Origin: CAYLJV01 sp964510375
GTDB taxonomy: Archaea; Hadarchaeota; Hadarchaeia; Hadarchaeales; JAGGTB01
Direction: 5' to 3'
DNA: 26,980 bases
Assembly: GCA_964510375.1 (NCBI GenBank)
Contig: CAZEBR010000024.1
Location: 1 to 26,980, forward strand
Both the position numbers and the translations under genes were made by a program. Under the pieces are notes generated by a model, which worked only from the letters and a program-made list of their open reading frames with translations, was not told the origin of the DNA and made no database searches. This document shows, piece after piece, positions 1-7,756 of the stretch (position 1 is the stretch's first letter; each line of letters starts with the position of its first letter).

Positions 1-588
1 AACAAGGCCATAGCTGCAGTTTACGGTCCTCGGGAAATGCATCCGAGGCATCTGCAGAAGACTGACAGGGCCGTGCTTCGTTGTCGATACAACATGGCAC
101 CCTTCTCAGTTGATGACAGGAAGAGGCCTGGGCCAAGCAGGCGAGCCAAGGAAATTTCGAAAGTTGCTCGTGAAGCTCTGGAGCCCGCAGTATTCCTTGA
201 GAGGTACCCCCGGGCCGTAATAGACGTTTCTATGGAGCTATTACAGTCCAGCGCCGGCACACGAACTGCCGGGATAACTGCCGCGTCAACCGCTTTGGCC
301 GATGCTGGTATTCCGATGAAGGATTTGGTAGCATCGATCGCCTCAGGCAAGGTTGAGGGCAACATAGTTTTGGACCTGTTCAAGGAAGAAGATCAGTTCG
401 GTGATGCGGACATGCCAGTGGCTTACATGCCTCAGAAAGAGAACATTACATTATTGCAGATGGATGGTCACTTTGAATCGGATGAGTTCGACGAAGCTTT
501 GGAACTCGCCATCGAAGGCTGTAAGCAGGTATACGAGGAACAGAGAGAGGCACTGCAAGAAAAGTACGCAAAGGAGGGAGAAGAATGA
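1..588 (+). CDS. rrp41: Archaeal exosome subunit Rrp41 (catalytic RNase PH-like), 5' partial
   Basis: This is the catalytic subunit of the archaeal exosome, a phosphorolytic 3'-5' exoribonuclease whose RNase PH-fold Rrp41 and Rrp42 form a hexameric ring in the cytoplasm. The gene is already open at base 1 (NKAIAAVYGPREMHPRHLQ...), so the N-terminus lies outside the window and the ATG at 37 is internal. Seen are the Arg-rich RNA-binding segment (RPGPSRRAKE), the SSAGTRTAGITAAS block, and the EEDQFGDADMP segment that supplies the acidic catalytic residues in this family. The stop overlaps the start of the next gene (ATGA), as expected for translational coupling with Rrp42. In other archaea Rrp4 and SBDS usually lie just upstream. 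Confidence 0.96.
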   Translation, partial: NKAIAAVYGPREMHPRHLQKTDRAVLRCRYNMAPFSVDDRKRPGPSRRAKEISKVAREALEPAVFLERYPRAVIDVSMELLQSSAGTRTAGITAASTALADAGIPMKDLVASIASGKVEGNIVLDLFKEEDQFGDADMPVAYMPQKENITLLQMDGHFESDEFDEALELAIEGCKQVYEEQREALQEKYAKEGEE

Positions 589-1355
589 GTGATGATGAAA
601 TAATTTCCACGGTAAAACGAGATTACGTCGCTGGGCTTGCCGAAGAGGGCAAGCGAGTTGATGCAAGGGACATGGACCAGTACAGGGATATAAGCGTAGA
701 GACCAATTGGGTTGATACCGCTGAAGGTTCTGCTTACGTGAAGTTTGGTAACACTCAAGTGCTCGCCGGAGTAAAACTCGGTCGCGGGACCCCTTACCCG
801 GACAAGCCGGAGTCGGGCGTTCTGATGACCAACGCAGAGTTGGCACCAATGGCACATGAGTCCTTTGAATCCGGACCACCTGGAGAAGAAGCCACCGAGT
901 TAGCGCGGGTGGTCGATCGAGGAATAAGAGAGTCCGAGATGATAGGTCTGGACGAGTTGTGCATCGAGCCCGAAGAAGAGGTCTGGATGGTTTACATAGA
1001 CATTCACATTCTGGATCACGATGGAAATCTGATCGACGCCAGTTCGTTGGCTTCCATAGCTTCGCTCTTGACTGCAGAGCCGCCGGAGGACGAGGACTGG
1101 GAACTGGAAGAGTTCCCGATCTACAAGAAACCGATAACGACGACTTTCGCGAGGATCGGAGACGCTTTGGTGGCGGATCCGTGTCTCGTCGAGGAAAGCG
1201 TCATGGACGGAAGATTTACGATATCGACTCTCGAAGACGGAAACATCTGTGCGATGCAGAAAGGCGGTTCGGGTCCGATGTCGAAAGAGGACCTGAAGAA
1301 GGCCCGAGAATGGGCAAAAGTTAAGTCAGAAGAGCTAAGGAAAAAGATAGAATAG
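585..1355 (+). CDS. rrp42: Archaeal exosome subunit Rrp42 (non-catalytic RNase PH-like)
   Basis: This is the partner of Rrp41 in the exosome ring. Rrp42 has the RNase PH fold but no active site; it contributes to substrate binding and ring assembly. The 256-residue protein has the normal family length. Recognisable segments are GKRVDARD near residue 23, the AEGSAYVKFGNTQVLAGVK strand region, ESGPPGEEATELARVVDRG, and the IDASSLASIASL stretch. The ATG at 585 overlaps the rrp41 stop by four bases, and the upstream AAGGAGGGAG is a strong ribosome binding site. eL43 follows after 7 bases. The composition is strongly acidic, consistent with a salt-adapted proteome. Confidence 0.96.
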   Translation: MSDDEIISTVKRDYVAGLAEEGKRVDARDMDQYRDISVETNWVDTAEGSAYVKFGNTQVLAGVKLGRGTPYPDKPESGVLMTNAELAPMAHESFESGPPGEEATELARVVDRGIRESEMIGLDELCIEPEEEVWMVYIDIHILDHDGNLIDASSLASIASLLTAEPPEDEDWELEEFPIYKKPITTTFARIGDALVADPCLVEESVMDGRFTISTLEDGNICAMQKGGSGPMSKEDLKKAREWAKVKSEELRKKIE

Positions 1356-1362
1356 GATCACA

Positions 1363-1656
1363 ATGCCAAAGAAGAAAAAGAGGACTGGATCGACAGGCAG
1401 ATTCGGCCCTAGGTACGGAACTCGAGTTCGTGCCAGAGTCAAGTCCGTCGAGGATCGGATGCAGGGTCGACATACCTGTCCCCAATGCCAAGCCAAAAAG
1501 GTTAGCAGAGTAGGCACGGGCATTTGGGAGTGCGAGAGGTGCGGTAACAAGTTCACCGCGAAGGCTTACGACCCCGAAACGACGTCGATCCAGAAGAAAA
1601 TATCCGAAGAATCTGAAGAAGTTGACGTTTCCGAAATTGCAGAACAGGAGGTATAA
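1363..1656 (+). CDS. rpl37ae: 50S ribosomal protein eL43 (L37Ae)
   Basis: Zinc-finger protein of the large ribosomal subunit. Its 97 residues begin with the basic segment MPKKKKRTGSTGRFGPRYG, followed by a C2-C2 zinc finger with Cys39/Cys42 (CPQC) and Cys57/Cys60 (CERC), and GNKFTAKAY just after. The acidic C-terminal tail (about residues 75-97) is longer than in many archaeal orthologues and is Glu-rich. The gene sits seven bases after rrp42 and five bases before rpoP, the usual archaeal order exosome-L37Ae-RpoP-Pcc1-prefoldin. Confidence 0.95.
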   Translation: MPKKKKRTGSTGRFGPRYGTRVRARVKSVEDRMQGRHTCPQCQAKKVSRVGTGIWECERCGNKFTAKAYDPETTSIQKKISEESEEVDVSEIAEQEV

Positions 1657-1661
1657 TCTAG

Positions 1662-1793
1662 ATGTACAAATGTGGCGGTTGTGGAAGACTCTTGGAAGCA
1701 CTTGACCCAACCACAAATCGATGTCCGTACTGTGAATCTAGGATTCTCTTCAAAGTTCGCCCCGACGTCGTCAGAAAGGTAAAGGCGAGATAG
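1662..1793 (+). CDS. rpoP: DNA-directed RNA polymerase subunit Rpo12 (RpoP)
   Basis: A 43-residue zinc-ribbon subunit of archaeal RNA polymerase, homologous to eukaryotic RPB12, which binds at the Rpo3/Rpo10 assembly platform. Cys4/Cys7 (KCGGCG) and Cys21/Cys24 (RCPYC) form the zinc ribbon, followed by SRILFKVRPDVVRKVKAR. The start is ATG at 1662, with CAGGAGGT shortly upstream inside the eL43 gene end. The stop TAG at 1791-1793 directly abuts the ATG of the Pcc1 gene. It is easily missed because of its length, but sequence and gene order are decisive. Confidence 0.93.
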   Translation: MYKCGGCGRLLEALDPTTNRCPYCESRILFKVRPDVVRKVKAR

Positions 1794-2045
1794 ATGGCTG
1801 AAGCTTCGGAAGCCAATTCAGTCATTCAACTTTCTTTTGAGAGTTCGGAAAAGGCGGAGATAATCAAGGATTCTCTGGAGCCCGAAGAGCTCCTTCCAAA
1901 GGCTGCTAGAGCAGATGTCGAAATTTCTTCTAGGGAAAATATTTTAAGCTTGGATATAGATGCTAGGGACACGGCCGCACTTCGTGCGGCGGTCAATTCG
2001 TTCCTGCGATGGGCAGCCGTCGCTAGGGATATGACAGAAGTATAG
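1794..2045 (+). CDS. pcc1: KEOPS complex subunit Pcc1
   Basis: Small dimerising subunit of the KEOPS complex, which with Kae1, Bud32 and Cgi121 makes the t6A37 modification of ANN-decoding tRNAs. The 83-residue protein shows the family pattern: an N-terminal strand (VIQLSFESSEKAEII), a central SLEPEE loop, and a C-terminal SLDIDARDTAALRAAVNSFL stretch followed by RW. The start ATG follows the rpoP stop with no gap. Pcc1 between RpoP and prefoldin beta is typical of Euryarchaeota. The assignment rests on motif pattern and context. Confidence 0.85.
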   Translation: MAEASEANSVIQLSFESSEKAEIIKDSLEPEELLPKAARADVEISSRENILSLDIDARDTAALRAAVNSFLRWAAVARDMTEV

Positions 2046-2055
2046 GAGGGATTAA

Positions 2056-2427
2056 ATGGACCAATTACCACCCCAAGTTCAAGAACAGTTTGCACAATTG
2101 CAACAGACGCAGCAGCAGGTTCAGACTCTATCCAAGCAGAAACAACAGTTGGAAATGAATACTAACGAAGTCGAAAGGGCCTTGGATGAGCTGAATGATA
2201 TGGACGAGGACACGACGATATACAAGAGCATCGGAGGTATAATGGCCAAGACCGATCATTCGACGGCAAAGGAGGAGCTGGAAGACAAGAAAGAAACCCT
2301 TAATCTGAGACTTCAGCAAATCGAGCGGCAACAGGAAAAAGCTAGGAAGAAGATGGAGAAGTTGCGAGGCAAGGTTCAGGACATGCTCCAGGGTCAAGGT
2401 CAGCAACCCCCTGGCGGAGCAGGTTAA
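2056..2427 (+). CDS. pfdB: Prefoldin subunit beta
   Basis: Beta subunit of the hexameric (alpha2 beta4) prefoldin chaperone, which captures unfolded proteins and hands them to the thermosome. The 123 residues are two long coiled-coil helices (about 8-50 and 75-112) rich in Gln, Glu and Lys, joined by a beta-hairpin region containing DTTIYKSIGGIMAKTD, the hallmark segment of the beta subunit. The C-terminus is a flexible Gln/Gly/Pro tail. TAGGAGGG at 2043-2050 is a strong ribosome binding site five bases before the ATG. Confidence 0.95.
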   Translation: MDQLPPQVQEQFAQLQQTQQQVQTLSKQKQQLEMNTNEVERALDELNDMDEDTTIYKSIGGIMAKTDHSTAKEELEDKKETLNLRLQQIERQQEKARKKMEKLRGKVQDMLQGQGQQPPGGAG

Positions 2428-2481
2428 AGGACTAATTCTTGATAAAGGGCTTCGAAAAAATTCTGCTGGGATTGACCTTAG

Positions 2482-3480
2482 ATGAAGGAACTGGCTAGAT
2501 ATTTTCAAGAGTTCGGAAGCAGAGACGGAACCGCACTTGTTCTTGGTCATCCTCATGCCGACCCGGATGCGGTCGGCTCCATGCTGGGTCTACAGGAGAT
2601 TCTGGAATCTTTGGGGGTTGAGGTTACCGTAGGGGTACCCTCCAATCTCAGCAAACTCGCAAAGAGCGTTTTGGAACTGATTGACGCTGATGATGTAAGA
2701 ATAGATCCTCCCGTCAACTCGGACATCGCCATAGTGGTTGATACCTCGAGTCTGGACCAGTTGGAGGATTATAAATCGAGGCTTGCCGACCTCGAGTTTG
2801 AAAACTTGATATTCATAGATCATCATCGACCCGACGAGGAGAGTGAGGAGAATATCGAAAAATACTATGCGGACGAGGAGGCATCGTCCTCGGTCGAGCT
2901 CGTTTTGAGACTTGCCGACGAGCTTGATTTTGAGTTTACCCCGGAAGTTGCGACGCTAATGTTGACGGGCATAATAAGCGATTCGGGTCACTTCAAGTTC
3001 GCAAACAGGGAGACGTTTGAATCCGTGGCCTATTTGTTGGGGAACGGAGCGGACTACAAGGAGGCCATGGACGCGCTGGACGTGGAGGACGACCGCTCCA
3101 AGAGAATAGCGGTCCTGAAATCCACCCAGAGGTCGGAGTTGCACAAGGCTCACGACAGGTGGATCGTATTTTCCGAGGTTGGAGCGTACGAATCCGACGC
3201 GGCTTCCTTTTTTGTAAGGGCTGGTGCCGACGTTTCGCTCGTCGCCAGCTTCGACGAGGAGGATGAGAAGGTCAGGATTAGTTCCAGATCAAGGAGCGGA
3301 GTGGCCTCCGAGACTCATCTCCACTTGGGCGAATTGATGTCCGATCTGGCCGAACAGTTCGACGGGACCGGGGGTGGTCACGCCGGAGCCGCCGGTTTGA
3401 CCGCTTTTTGTAAGTTGGACGAGATTAAGAAAGAGGCATTGCGAGGAGTCGAAAAAATGCTGAGGCCGAAGGAGGAGTAA
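2482..3480 (+). CDS. DHH/DHHA1-family phosphoesterase (RecJ/NrnA-like)
   Basis: Predicted Mn-dependent phosphoesterase of the DHH superfamily, which includes RecJ exonucleases, nano-RNases and cyclic-dinucleotide phosphodiesterases. The 332 residues contain motif I (GHPHADPDAVGS, 22-33), motif II (VVDTSS, Asp87), the DHH triplet at 113-115, a motif IV-like SDSGHF at 167-172, and a DHHA1 domain ending in the glycine-rich GGGHAGAAG at about 298-306. All expected metal ligands appear present. The ATG is immediately preceded by an in-frame TAG, which fixes the start. It is the seventh gene of the core operon and lies 54 bases after prefoldin. Substrate (ssDNA, short RNA or dinucleotide) cannot be told from sequence. 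Confidence 0.88.
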   Translation: MKELARYFQEFGSRDGTALVLGHPHADPDAVGSMLGLQEILESLGVEVTVGVPSNLSKLAKSVLELIDADDVRIDPPVNSDIAIVVDTSSLDQLEDYKSRLADLEFENLIFIDHHRPDEESEENIEKYYADEEASSSVELVLRLADELDFEFTPEVATLMLTGIISDSGHFKFANRETFESVAYLLGNGADYKEAMDALDVEDDRSKRIAVLKSTQRSELHKAHDRWIVFSEVGAYESDAASFFVRAGADVSLVASFDEEDEKVRISSRSRSGVASETHLHLGELMSDLAEQFDGTGGGHAGAAGLTAFCKLDEIKKEALRGVEKMLRPKEE

Positions 3481-3483
3481 TTC

Positions 3484-4410
3484 TTGTTATTGTCCTCTGA
3501 TGCGAAAAGCAGGTTGGAACGCGGGGGATACCGAATCGTCGGCGAAAACGAGCATAGCGCCGTCGAGGTCTGCCGCTGGACCAAGAAGAGCATGTTGGAC
3601 GAGGGAGCTTGTTACAAACAAAAGTTCTACGGTGACATTCACGGGATAGATAGCCATCGTTGCCTGCAGATGACCCCCAGCCTGCCTTTTTGCGATCACA
3701 GGTGCGTCTTCTGCTGGCGGGATTCCAGCTTTAATTTGCCCTACTGGGAGGGACCCGTGGATGATCCCTCCCCCATTTTGGACGAGGCCATCGAGGCTCA
3801 GAGGGAGCTTTTGAGCGGCTTCGGGGGAAATCCTGAGGCTAACAAGGAGAAGTGGGAGGAGTCCAAGGATCCCAACCTATGTGCGATATCGCTCGACGGG
3901 GAGCCCACCCTCTATCCCAAGTTGAGCGGCCTCATCGAGGAGTGTCTGAGTAGGGATATAACGCCGTTTTTAGTGACAAATGGCCAGCATCCGGACAAGT
4001 TGAAAGAGATCACAAAACCCTCCCAACTGTACGTATCGACCGTCGCCCCGGACGAGGAGACCTACAAGGAAGTCTGCAGGCCGTTGACCTCGGACGCCTG
4101 GGGCAAATTCAACGAAAGCTTGGAGCTCCTGCCTTCTCTCGATACCATCAAAGTCCTTAGGTTGACCCTCGTTAAGGGCCTAAATATGAAGGACCCGGCC
4201 GGTTACGCGGATTTGATAGAGAAGGCGGACCCGGATTATATCGAGCCTAAGGGGTACATGTTCGTCGGTCACTCCCGCAAGCGTTTAGAGATGAAGAACA
4301 TGCCTACTCACGAGGAGGTCTCGAAGTTTGGGAAAGAGCTCGAGAGGCTCACCGGGTACGAGCTCGTGGATGAATCGGAGCCCAGCAGAGTTGTCTTGTT
4401 GTCGAGCTAA
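3484..4410 (+). CDS. taw1: 4-demethylwyosine synthase Taw1 (TYW1), radical SAM enzyme
   Basis: Radical SAM enzyme that converts m1G37 of tRNA-Phe to the tricyclic 4-demethylwyosine using pyruvate. The canonical radical SAM triad is CX3CX2C at Cys70, Cys74 and Cys77 (CDHRCVFC). Three further cysteines at 30, 43 and 60 match the second Fe-S cluster of archaeal TYW1; the spacings 13 and 10 agree with the Methanocaldococcus enzyme as I remember it. CAISLDGEPTLYPKL is the family glycine/proline motif. The start is TTG at 3484, four bases after the DHH gene stop; the next in-frame ATG would remove the first auxiliary-cluster cysteine. No N-terminal flavodoxin domain is fused, as is normal in archaea. 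It closes the operon and, with Pcc1, gives it a tRNA position-37 theme. Confidence 0.94.
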   Translation: MLLSSDAKSRLERGGYRIVGENEHSAVEVCRWTKKSMLDEGACYKQKFYGDIHGIDSHRCLQMTPSLPFCDHRCVFCWRDSSFNLPYWEGPVDDPSPILDEAIEAQRELLSGFGGNPEANKEKWEESKDPNLCAISLDGEPTLYPKLSGLIEECLSRDITPFLVTNGQHPDKLKEITKPSQLYVSTVAPDEETYKEVCRPLTSDAWGKFNESLELLPSLDTIKVLRLTLVKGLNMKDPAGYADLIEKADPDYIEPKGYMFVGHSRKRLEMKNMPTHEEVSKFGKELERLTGYELVDESEPSRVVLLSS

Positions 4411-4414
4411 TGGC

Positions 4415-4424
4415 TTTTTATATT
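4415..4424 (+). promoter_or_regulatory. TATA-like box upstream of the winged-helix membrane protein
   Basis: TTTTTATATT lies about 45-53 bases before the ATG at 4468, just after the taw1 stop. A transcript starting about 27 bases downstream would carry a leader of roughly 20 bases. This suggests a new transcription unit after the core operon. It was judged by eye only. Confidence 0.4.
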
Positions 4425-4467
4425 AATAGGAAAGATATTTACAAAAACTCGAATTCTTTTTAAATTG

Positions 4468-4896
4468 ATGGAAACTAGAGAGCTGATCAATTTTATAGTG
4501 GTTGTTGTCGTTCTTCAGGCCGGAACGGGTCTTGTTCTTATGTCGTTGGTAGGGGGTTCTCCGGGAATCAGCCTATATTCTATCGGAGTAAGTGTCCTGC
4601 TCTTGGTGGTCGTTTCTTCCGTTATCGGCGTCGTTTTCTACTGGCTGGTAAACCGGTATATGAAGGAGAGGGCGATCAGAACGGCGATGATGGCGATGAG
4701 CGAGGACGAGGAAGAGGTTTTAAGGAAGATAATGAACCGGGGCGAAGTTAGGCAGGACGATTTGAGGAGGGAATTCGACTTTTCGAAGTCCAAATTGAGC
4801 GCTTTGGTTAACAATCTGGTCGATAAGAATGCCGTGGAAAAGGTCCGTTACAAGAGAACAAATAAGCTAAGGCCGACCGAGGAGTTCAGGCAGTGA
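4468..4896 (+). CDS. Two-TM membrane protein with C-terminal winged helix
   Basis: Unnamed membrane-anchored DNA-binding-type protein of 142 residues. The N-terminal part has two hydrophobic segments (about residues 6-30, INFIVVVVVLQAGTGLVLMS, and 36-62). The cytosolic remainder (about 75-142) reads as a winged helix: EEEVLRKIMNRGEVRQDDLR, then a recognition-helix-like FSKSKLSALVNNL and a basic wing VEKVRYKRTNKL. Such fusions are common in euryarchaea; no target or signal can be inferred. ATG at 4468 is preferred to the TTG codon just before it. The gene ends 15 bases from the convergent flavodoxin gene. Confidence 0.75.
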   Translation: METRELINFIVVVVVLQAGTGLVLMSLVGGSPGISLYSIGVSVLLLVVVSSVIGVVFYWLVNRYMKERAIRTAMMAMSEDEEEVLRKIMNRGEVRQDDLRREFDFSKSKLSALVNNLVDKNAVEKVRYKRTNKLRPTEEFRQ

Positions 4897-4911
4897 AGGG
4901 AGAATCGCTCG

Positions 4912-5397
4912 TTACCCTTTTAGTTTCTCGGTGAGCTCCGCGATGCGTTTTCCGTATCTCCTGCACTGTTCTAGTTCTTCTTCGGTTGCGTTGTCTTCCG
5001 TGACGACGGGCCCGTAGTGGTCTCCGTTCGAGTCTCCTCGAATAATCATTCCGTGGATGAGGAGAGCTTCCAACAATGCCATTATGGTGGTCTCGTTGCC
5101 TCCGGCAGTGTTCGTGCTCGAGGAAAAAGCTCCTCCGACGATACCTTCCAAATCCCCGTGGTCCGCGATGCTCTCGTCCAACAGTTCCTTCATTTCCGCC
5201 GATGGAAGTCCGTAATAGGTAGGCGATCCTAGAACTATGGCATCGTATTCCGGTAGCTCGTCAACTTCCGTCTCTTCGACCTTTTTCAGGTCTACCACCG
5301 TGCTTTCAGATCTCTCTTCCGCTCCCTTTGCTATTTCTTGGGCCATTTTTTCCGTGGTTCCCGAACGAGAATAGTAACAAATCAAAATTCCGCTCAT
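4912..5397 (-). CDS. Flavodoxin / WrbA-like NAD(P)H:quinone oxidoreductase family protein
   Basis: Flavodoxin-fold FMN protein. The phosphate-binding loop is YYSRSGTTEKMA near the N-terminus; LGSPTYYGLPSAEMKELLDE and the GGAFSSSTNTAGGNETT loop are the FMN-contacting regions seen in WrbA-type proteins. The likely function is quinone reduction or electron transfer. I chose the ATG at 5397 (MSGILICYYS) over an ATG at 5418, because an ACAGGG lies just upstream and a TATA-like TTAATAAT near 5430 would place the transcript start around 5405. It converges with the winged-helix gene and is divergent from the translin gene, with an inverted repeat between them. Confidence 0.86.
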   Translation of the reverse strand: MSGILICYYSRSGTTEKMAQEIAKGAEERSESTVVDLKKVEETEVDELPEYDAIVLGSPTYYGLPSAEMKELLDESIADHGDLEGIVGGAFSSSTNTAGGNETTIMALLEALLIHGMIIRGDSNGDHYGPVVTEDNATEEELEQCRRYGKRIAELTEKLKG

Positions 5398-5469
5398 GAT
5401 TTTCCCTGTTATCCGCATTTTGAGCTGATTATTATTAACCTTAATGGAGCGGTCGGAGTTTGGAGCATT

Positions 5470-5486
5470 AAGCCTCGAGGAGGCTT
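5470..5486. promoter_or_regulatory. Inverted repeat in a divergent promoter region
   Basis: AAGCCT-cgagg-AGGCTT is a perfect 6-bp inverted repeat with a 5-bp spacer, containing the palindrome CCTCGAGG. It lies midway between the divergently transcribed flavodoxin and translin genes and just upstream of CTTTAAAG (5497-5504), a TATA-like box for the translin/sepS unit. The position suits a repressor or activator site, but no regulator is known. Confidence 0.4.
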
Positions 5487-5535
5487 TCCAATGCCGCTTT
5501 AAAGGGTTAGAGAAAGTATGTTAAGTGTGATAATA

Positions 5536-6171
5536 ATGCAGGATTCGCTGGAAAAGATTCGGGACAGGCTGGACGATCAGGAGGAGACGAGAGACGAATT
5601 ACTGGATATTTCTCACAGGGTGATTCGAAAATCGTCCAGTGCGATGGCAGCCTTGCATAGGGGGGACAGGGATGAGGTCTCCCGGGAGCTCGCCGAATCG
5701 GGGGAGGATATAGAGAAGTTGAACGGCATAATCGATTCCGAGCCTCAGTTCACCGATCACGGAACCCTCATCGCGGCCCACCGCGAGTTTTCCGAGGTCG
5801 CCATAACGAGGGCGCTCATGGACGGGGAGGATTTGCCCGATCCCGATGATCTGAAAGTTCACTACAAGGGATACGCCCAAGCACTGCCCGAGGCCGTCGG
5901 CGAGTTGTACCGCCACGTCTTGAACCTGCTCCGTAACGACCGGGTGGAACGGGCGGAGGAGGTCCACGAGACCATGGAGGGTTTGTTCGGTCTTATCGAA
6001 CAGTTTGACTATCCCGATTCCATCCTGCCCGGTATGAAGCACAGGAGGGATGGGGCCAGGAATTCCTTGAAGGAGACAAGGGACGCGGTGACCCGGGCCG
6101 TCAGGGAAAAGAAGCTCGAAGAGGCCTTGAAAAGAACCGAGAGGAGCTTGGAGGATCGCGATGAATTTTGA
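5536..6171 (+). CDS. Translin-family RNA/ssDNA-binding protein
   Basis: Archaeal member of the translin/TRAX family (COG2178-like), all-helical proteins that assemble into hollow rings and bind RNA or single-stranded DNA; in eukaryotes the C3PO complex processes RNA, including tRNA leaders. Family-like segments are LEKIRDRLDDQEETRDELLD near the start, IRKSSSAMAALHRGDRDE, and the C-terminal block FDYPDSILPGMKHRRDGARN at about residues 154-175. I prefer the ATG at 5536 (MQDSLEKIRD) to that at 5518 because of the TATA-like box near 5500. The stop overlaps the ATG of sepS, so the two genes are translationally coupled, suggesting a shared role in tRNA or RNA metabolism (inference). Confidence 0.82.
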   Translation: MQDSLEKIRDRLDDQEETRDELLDISHRVIRKSSSAMAALHRGDRDEVSRELAESGEDIEKLNGIIDSEPQFTDHGTLIAAHREFSEVAITRALMDGEDLPDPDDLKVHYKGYAQALPEAVGELYRHVLNLLRNDRVERAEEVHETMEGLFGLIEQFDYPDSILPGMKHRRDGARNSLKETRDAVTRAVREKKLEEALKRTERSLEDRDEF

Positions 6172-7741
6172 TATCGAAAAACTCAAGGAGAAGGCGGAGA
6201 AGGATTACGAAGAAGCCTGGAAGGACTCAGGGGACTTGATCGATAAGAAAGGCAGGAGTCTTTCTTTGGAGGACAAGGGGTCCTCACATCCCCTGTTTAA
6301 CCTCGTCCAGGAGTTTCGCGGGGTATTTACGGATTTGGGTTTCAGAGAGATTATCGTTCCCGCGTTGATCGATGAGAGCGAGATTCACAAGCAGTACGGT
6401 CCTCAAGCGCCTATTATATTAGACAGGATTTTCTTTCTGGCCGGTCTGGATAGGTCCGATTTGGGGATAGCCCATGACGATCTGGAGAAGATACGGGAGG
6501 AAATTCCCGAGTTCGATAGGGTGGACGAACTGGAGGACATCCTCAGGGAGTACAAGGAGGGGGGGATAGACTCGGACGATTTCACGGAAGTTTTGATGGA
6601 ACGGCTCGGTCTCGATGAGGATGAGAGTACACACATACTCTCACTCTTTGACGATTTCATGGAACTGGAACCCGTGCCCTCCAAGAAAACTCTCCGTTCC
6701 CACACGACTGCCGGATGGTTCCCCGTGCTTCAAGAAATGCAGTTCCGGGAACCGCTCCCGATTCAGCTCTTCACGGTGGGGCCGAAGTACCGTCGCGAGC
6801 AGATGCTGGACGAGACTCACCTGTACCGCTCGTGGACCGGGTCCCTCGTGGTCATGGCGGAGGAGATGACCCTGGAGGACGGAAAGGAACTTTCCAGGAG
6901 GGTACTAGAAAAGCTCGGTTTCGACAAGGTTGAGTTCAAGGTGAAGCTTGCCACCTCCAAGTATTACGCCCCCGACTCCGAGTTCGAAATTTTCGTCGAG
7001 CATCCCGAGACGGGGGAGATGATAGAGGTAGGCAACGGAGGATTTTACAGTCCCGTTCCCTTGGCGAATTATGATATACGATATCCCGTCTTTAACCTCG
7101 GGATCGGTCTGGAAAGAATTCTGATGATCAGGACGGGGGAGGAGGACATTCGAGAGCTGGTTTATCCCTACGAGTACAAGGACCTCGATCTCTCGGACGG
7201 GGATATCTCGGAGATGTTGGATTACGGGAAAATGCCCCTGACGGGGGCAGGCGAGGAGCTCGCCAGGATGATAGAGGAGGTTGCCAGGGACAGAAAGGAC
7301 GAACCCAGCCCGTGCGAGTTCAAGGTTTACGAGGGAAAGATTCAGGATCTGGACGTCAAAGTAAAGCTGGTCGAGTCCGAGGAAGGTACTCAGCTCGTCG
7401 GTCCCGCCGCCTTCAATCAGATTTACGTTTACGAGGGGAATGTGGTTGGCCTTCCTTCCGAGGGTTGGGAGGATGACGAGTTTCTTGAGAAGGTAAGGAG
7501 AGAGGGGGTACCAACCCAAATTACCTACCTGAGGGCGTTCGCAAATCGCGCCGCTCGTGAGGTGGAGGAGGCCGTCGAGGAAGGCAAAGAAAAGTTGGAG
7601 GTCCGCGTTCCGATAGTGGAGTCCCTGAGCGATATAAATCTGAAGCTAGAGAAGCCCGCCCGCCGGTACATAACAGACAATAAGAAGAAGATTGACGTCA
7701 GGGGACCGATGTTCACCACCGCTGAGGCCACCATAGGTTAG
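6161..7741 (+). CDS. sepS: O-phosphoseryl-tRNA(Cys) synthetase (SepRS)
   Basis: Class II synthetase that charges tRNA-Cys with O-phosphoserine, which SepCysS then converts to Cys-tRNA. The 526-residue length fits the family. Motif 2 is VGPKYRREQ (206-214) and motif 3 GIGLERILMI (314-323). HTTAGW supplies Thr183, equivalent to phosphate-binding Thr188 of the Archaeoglobus enzyme. The other two phosphate ligands map to Thr226 and Ser228 within SWTGSLVV, so one family Ser is replaced by Thr. Residues from about 350 onward form the C-terminal tRNA-binding part. The ATG overlaps the translin gene end. SepCysS is not in this window. The enzyme strongly suggests a euryarchaeal methanogen-related or uncultured brine lineage. 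Confidence 0.93.
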   Translation: MNFDIEKLKEKAEKDYEEAWKDSGDLIDKKGRSLSLEDKGSSHPLFNLVQEFRGVFTDLGFREIIVPALIDESEIHKQYGPQAPIILDRIFFLAGLDRSDLGIAHDDLEKIREEIPEFDRVDELEDILREYKEGGIDSDDFTEVLMERLGLDEDESTHILSLFDDFMELEPVPSKKTLRSHTTAGWFPVLQEMQFREPLPIQLFTVGPKYRREQMLDETHLYRSWTGSLVVMAEEMTLEDGKELSRRVLEKLGFDKVEFKVKLATSKYYAPDSEFEIFVEHPETGEMIEVGNGGFYSPVPLANYDIRYPVFNLGIGLERILMIRTGEEDIRELVYPYEYKDLDLSDGDISEMLDYGKMPLTGAGEELARMIEEVARDRKDEPSPCEFKVYEGKIQDLDVKVKLVESEEGTQLVGPAAFNQIYVYEGNVVGLPSEGWEDDEFLEKVRREGVPTQITYLRAFANRAAREVEEAVEEGKEKLEVRVPIVESLSDINLKLEKPARRYITDNKKKIDVRGPMFTTAEATIG

Positions 7742-7756
7742 CTTAAAAGTTCCCGG

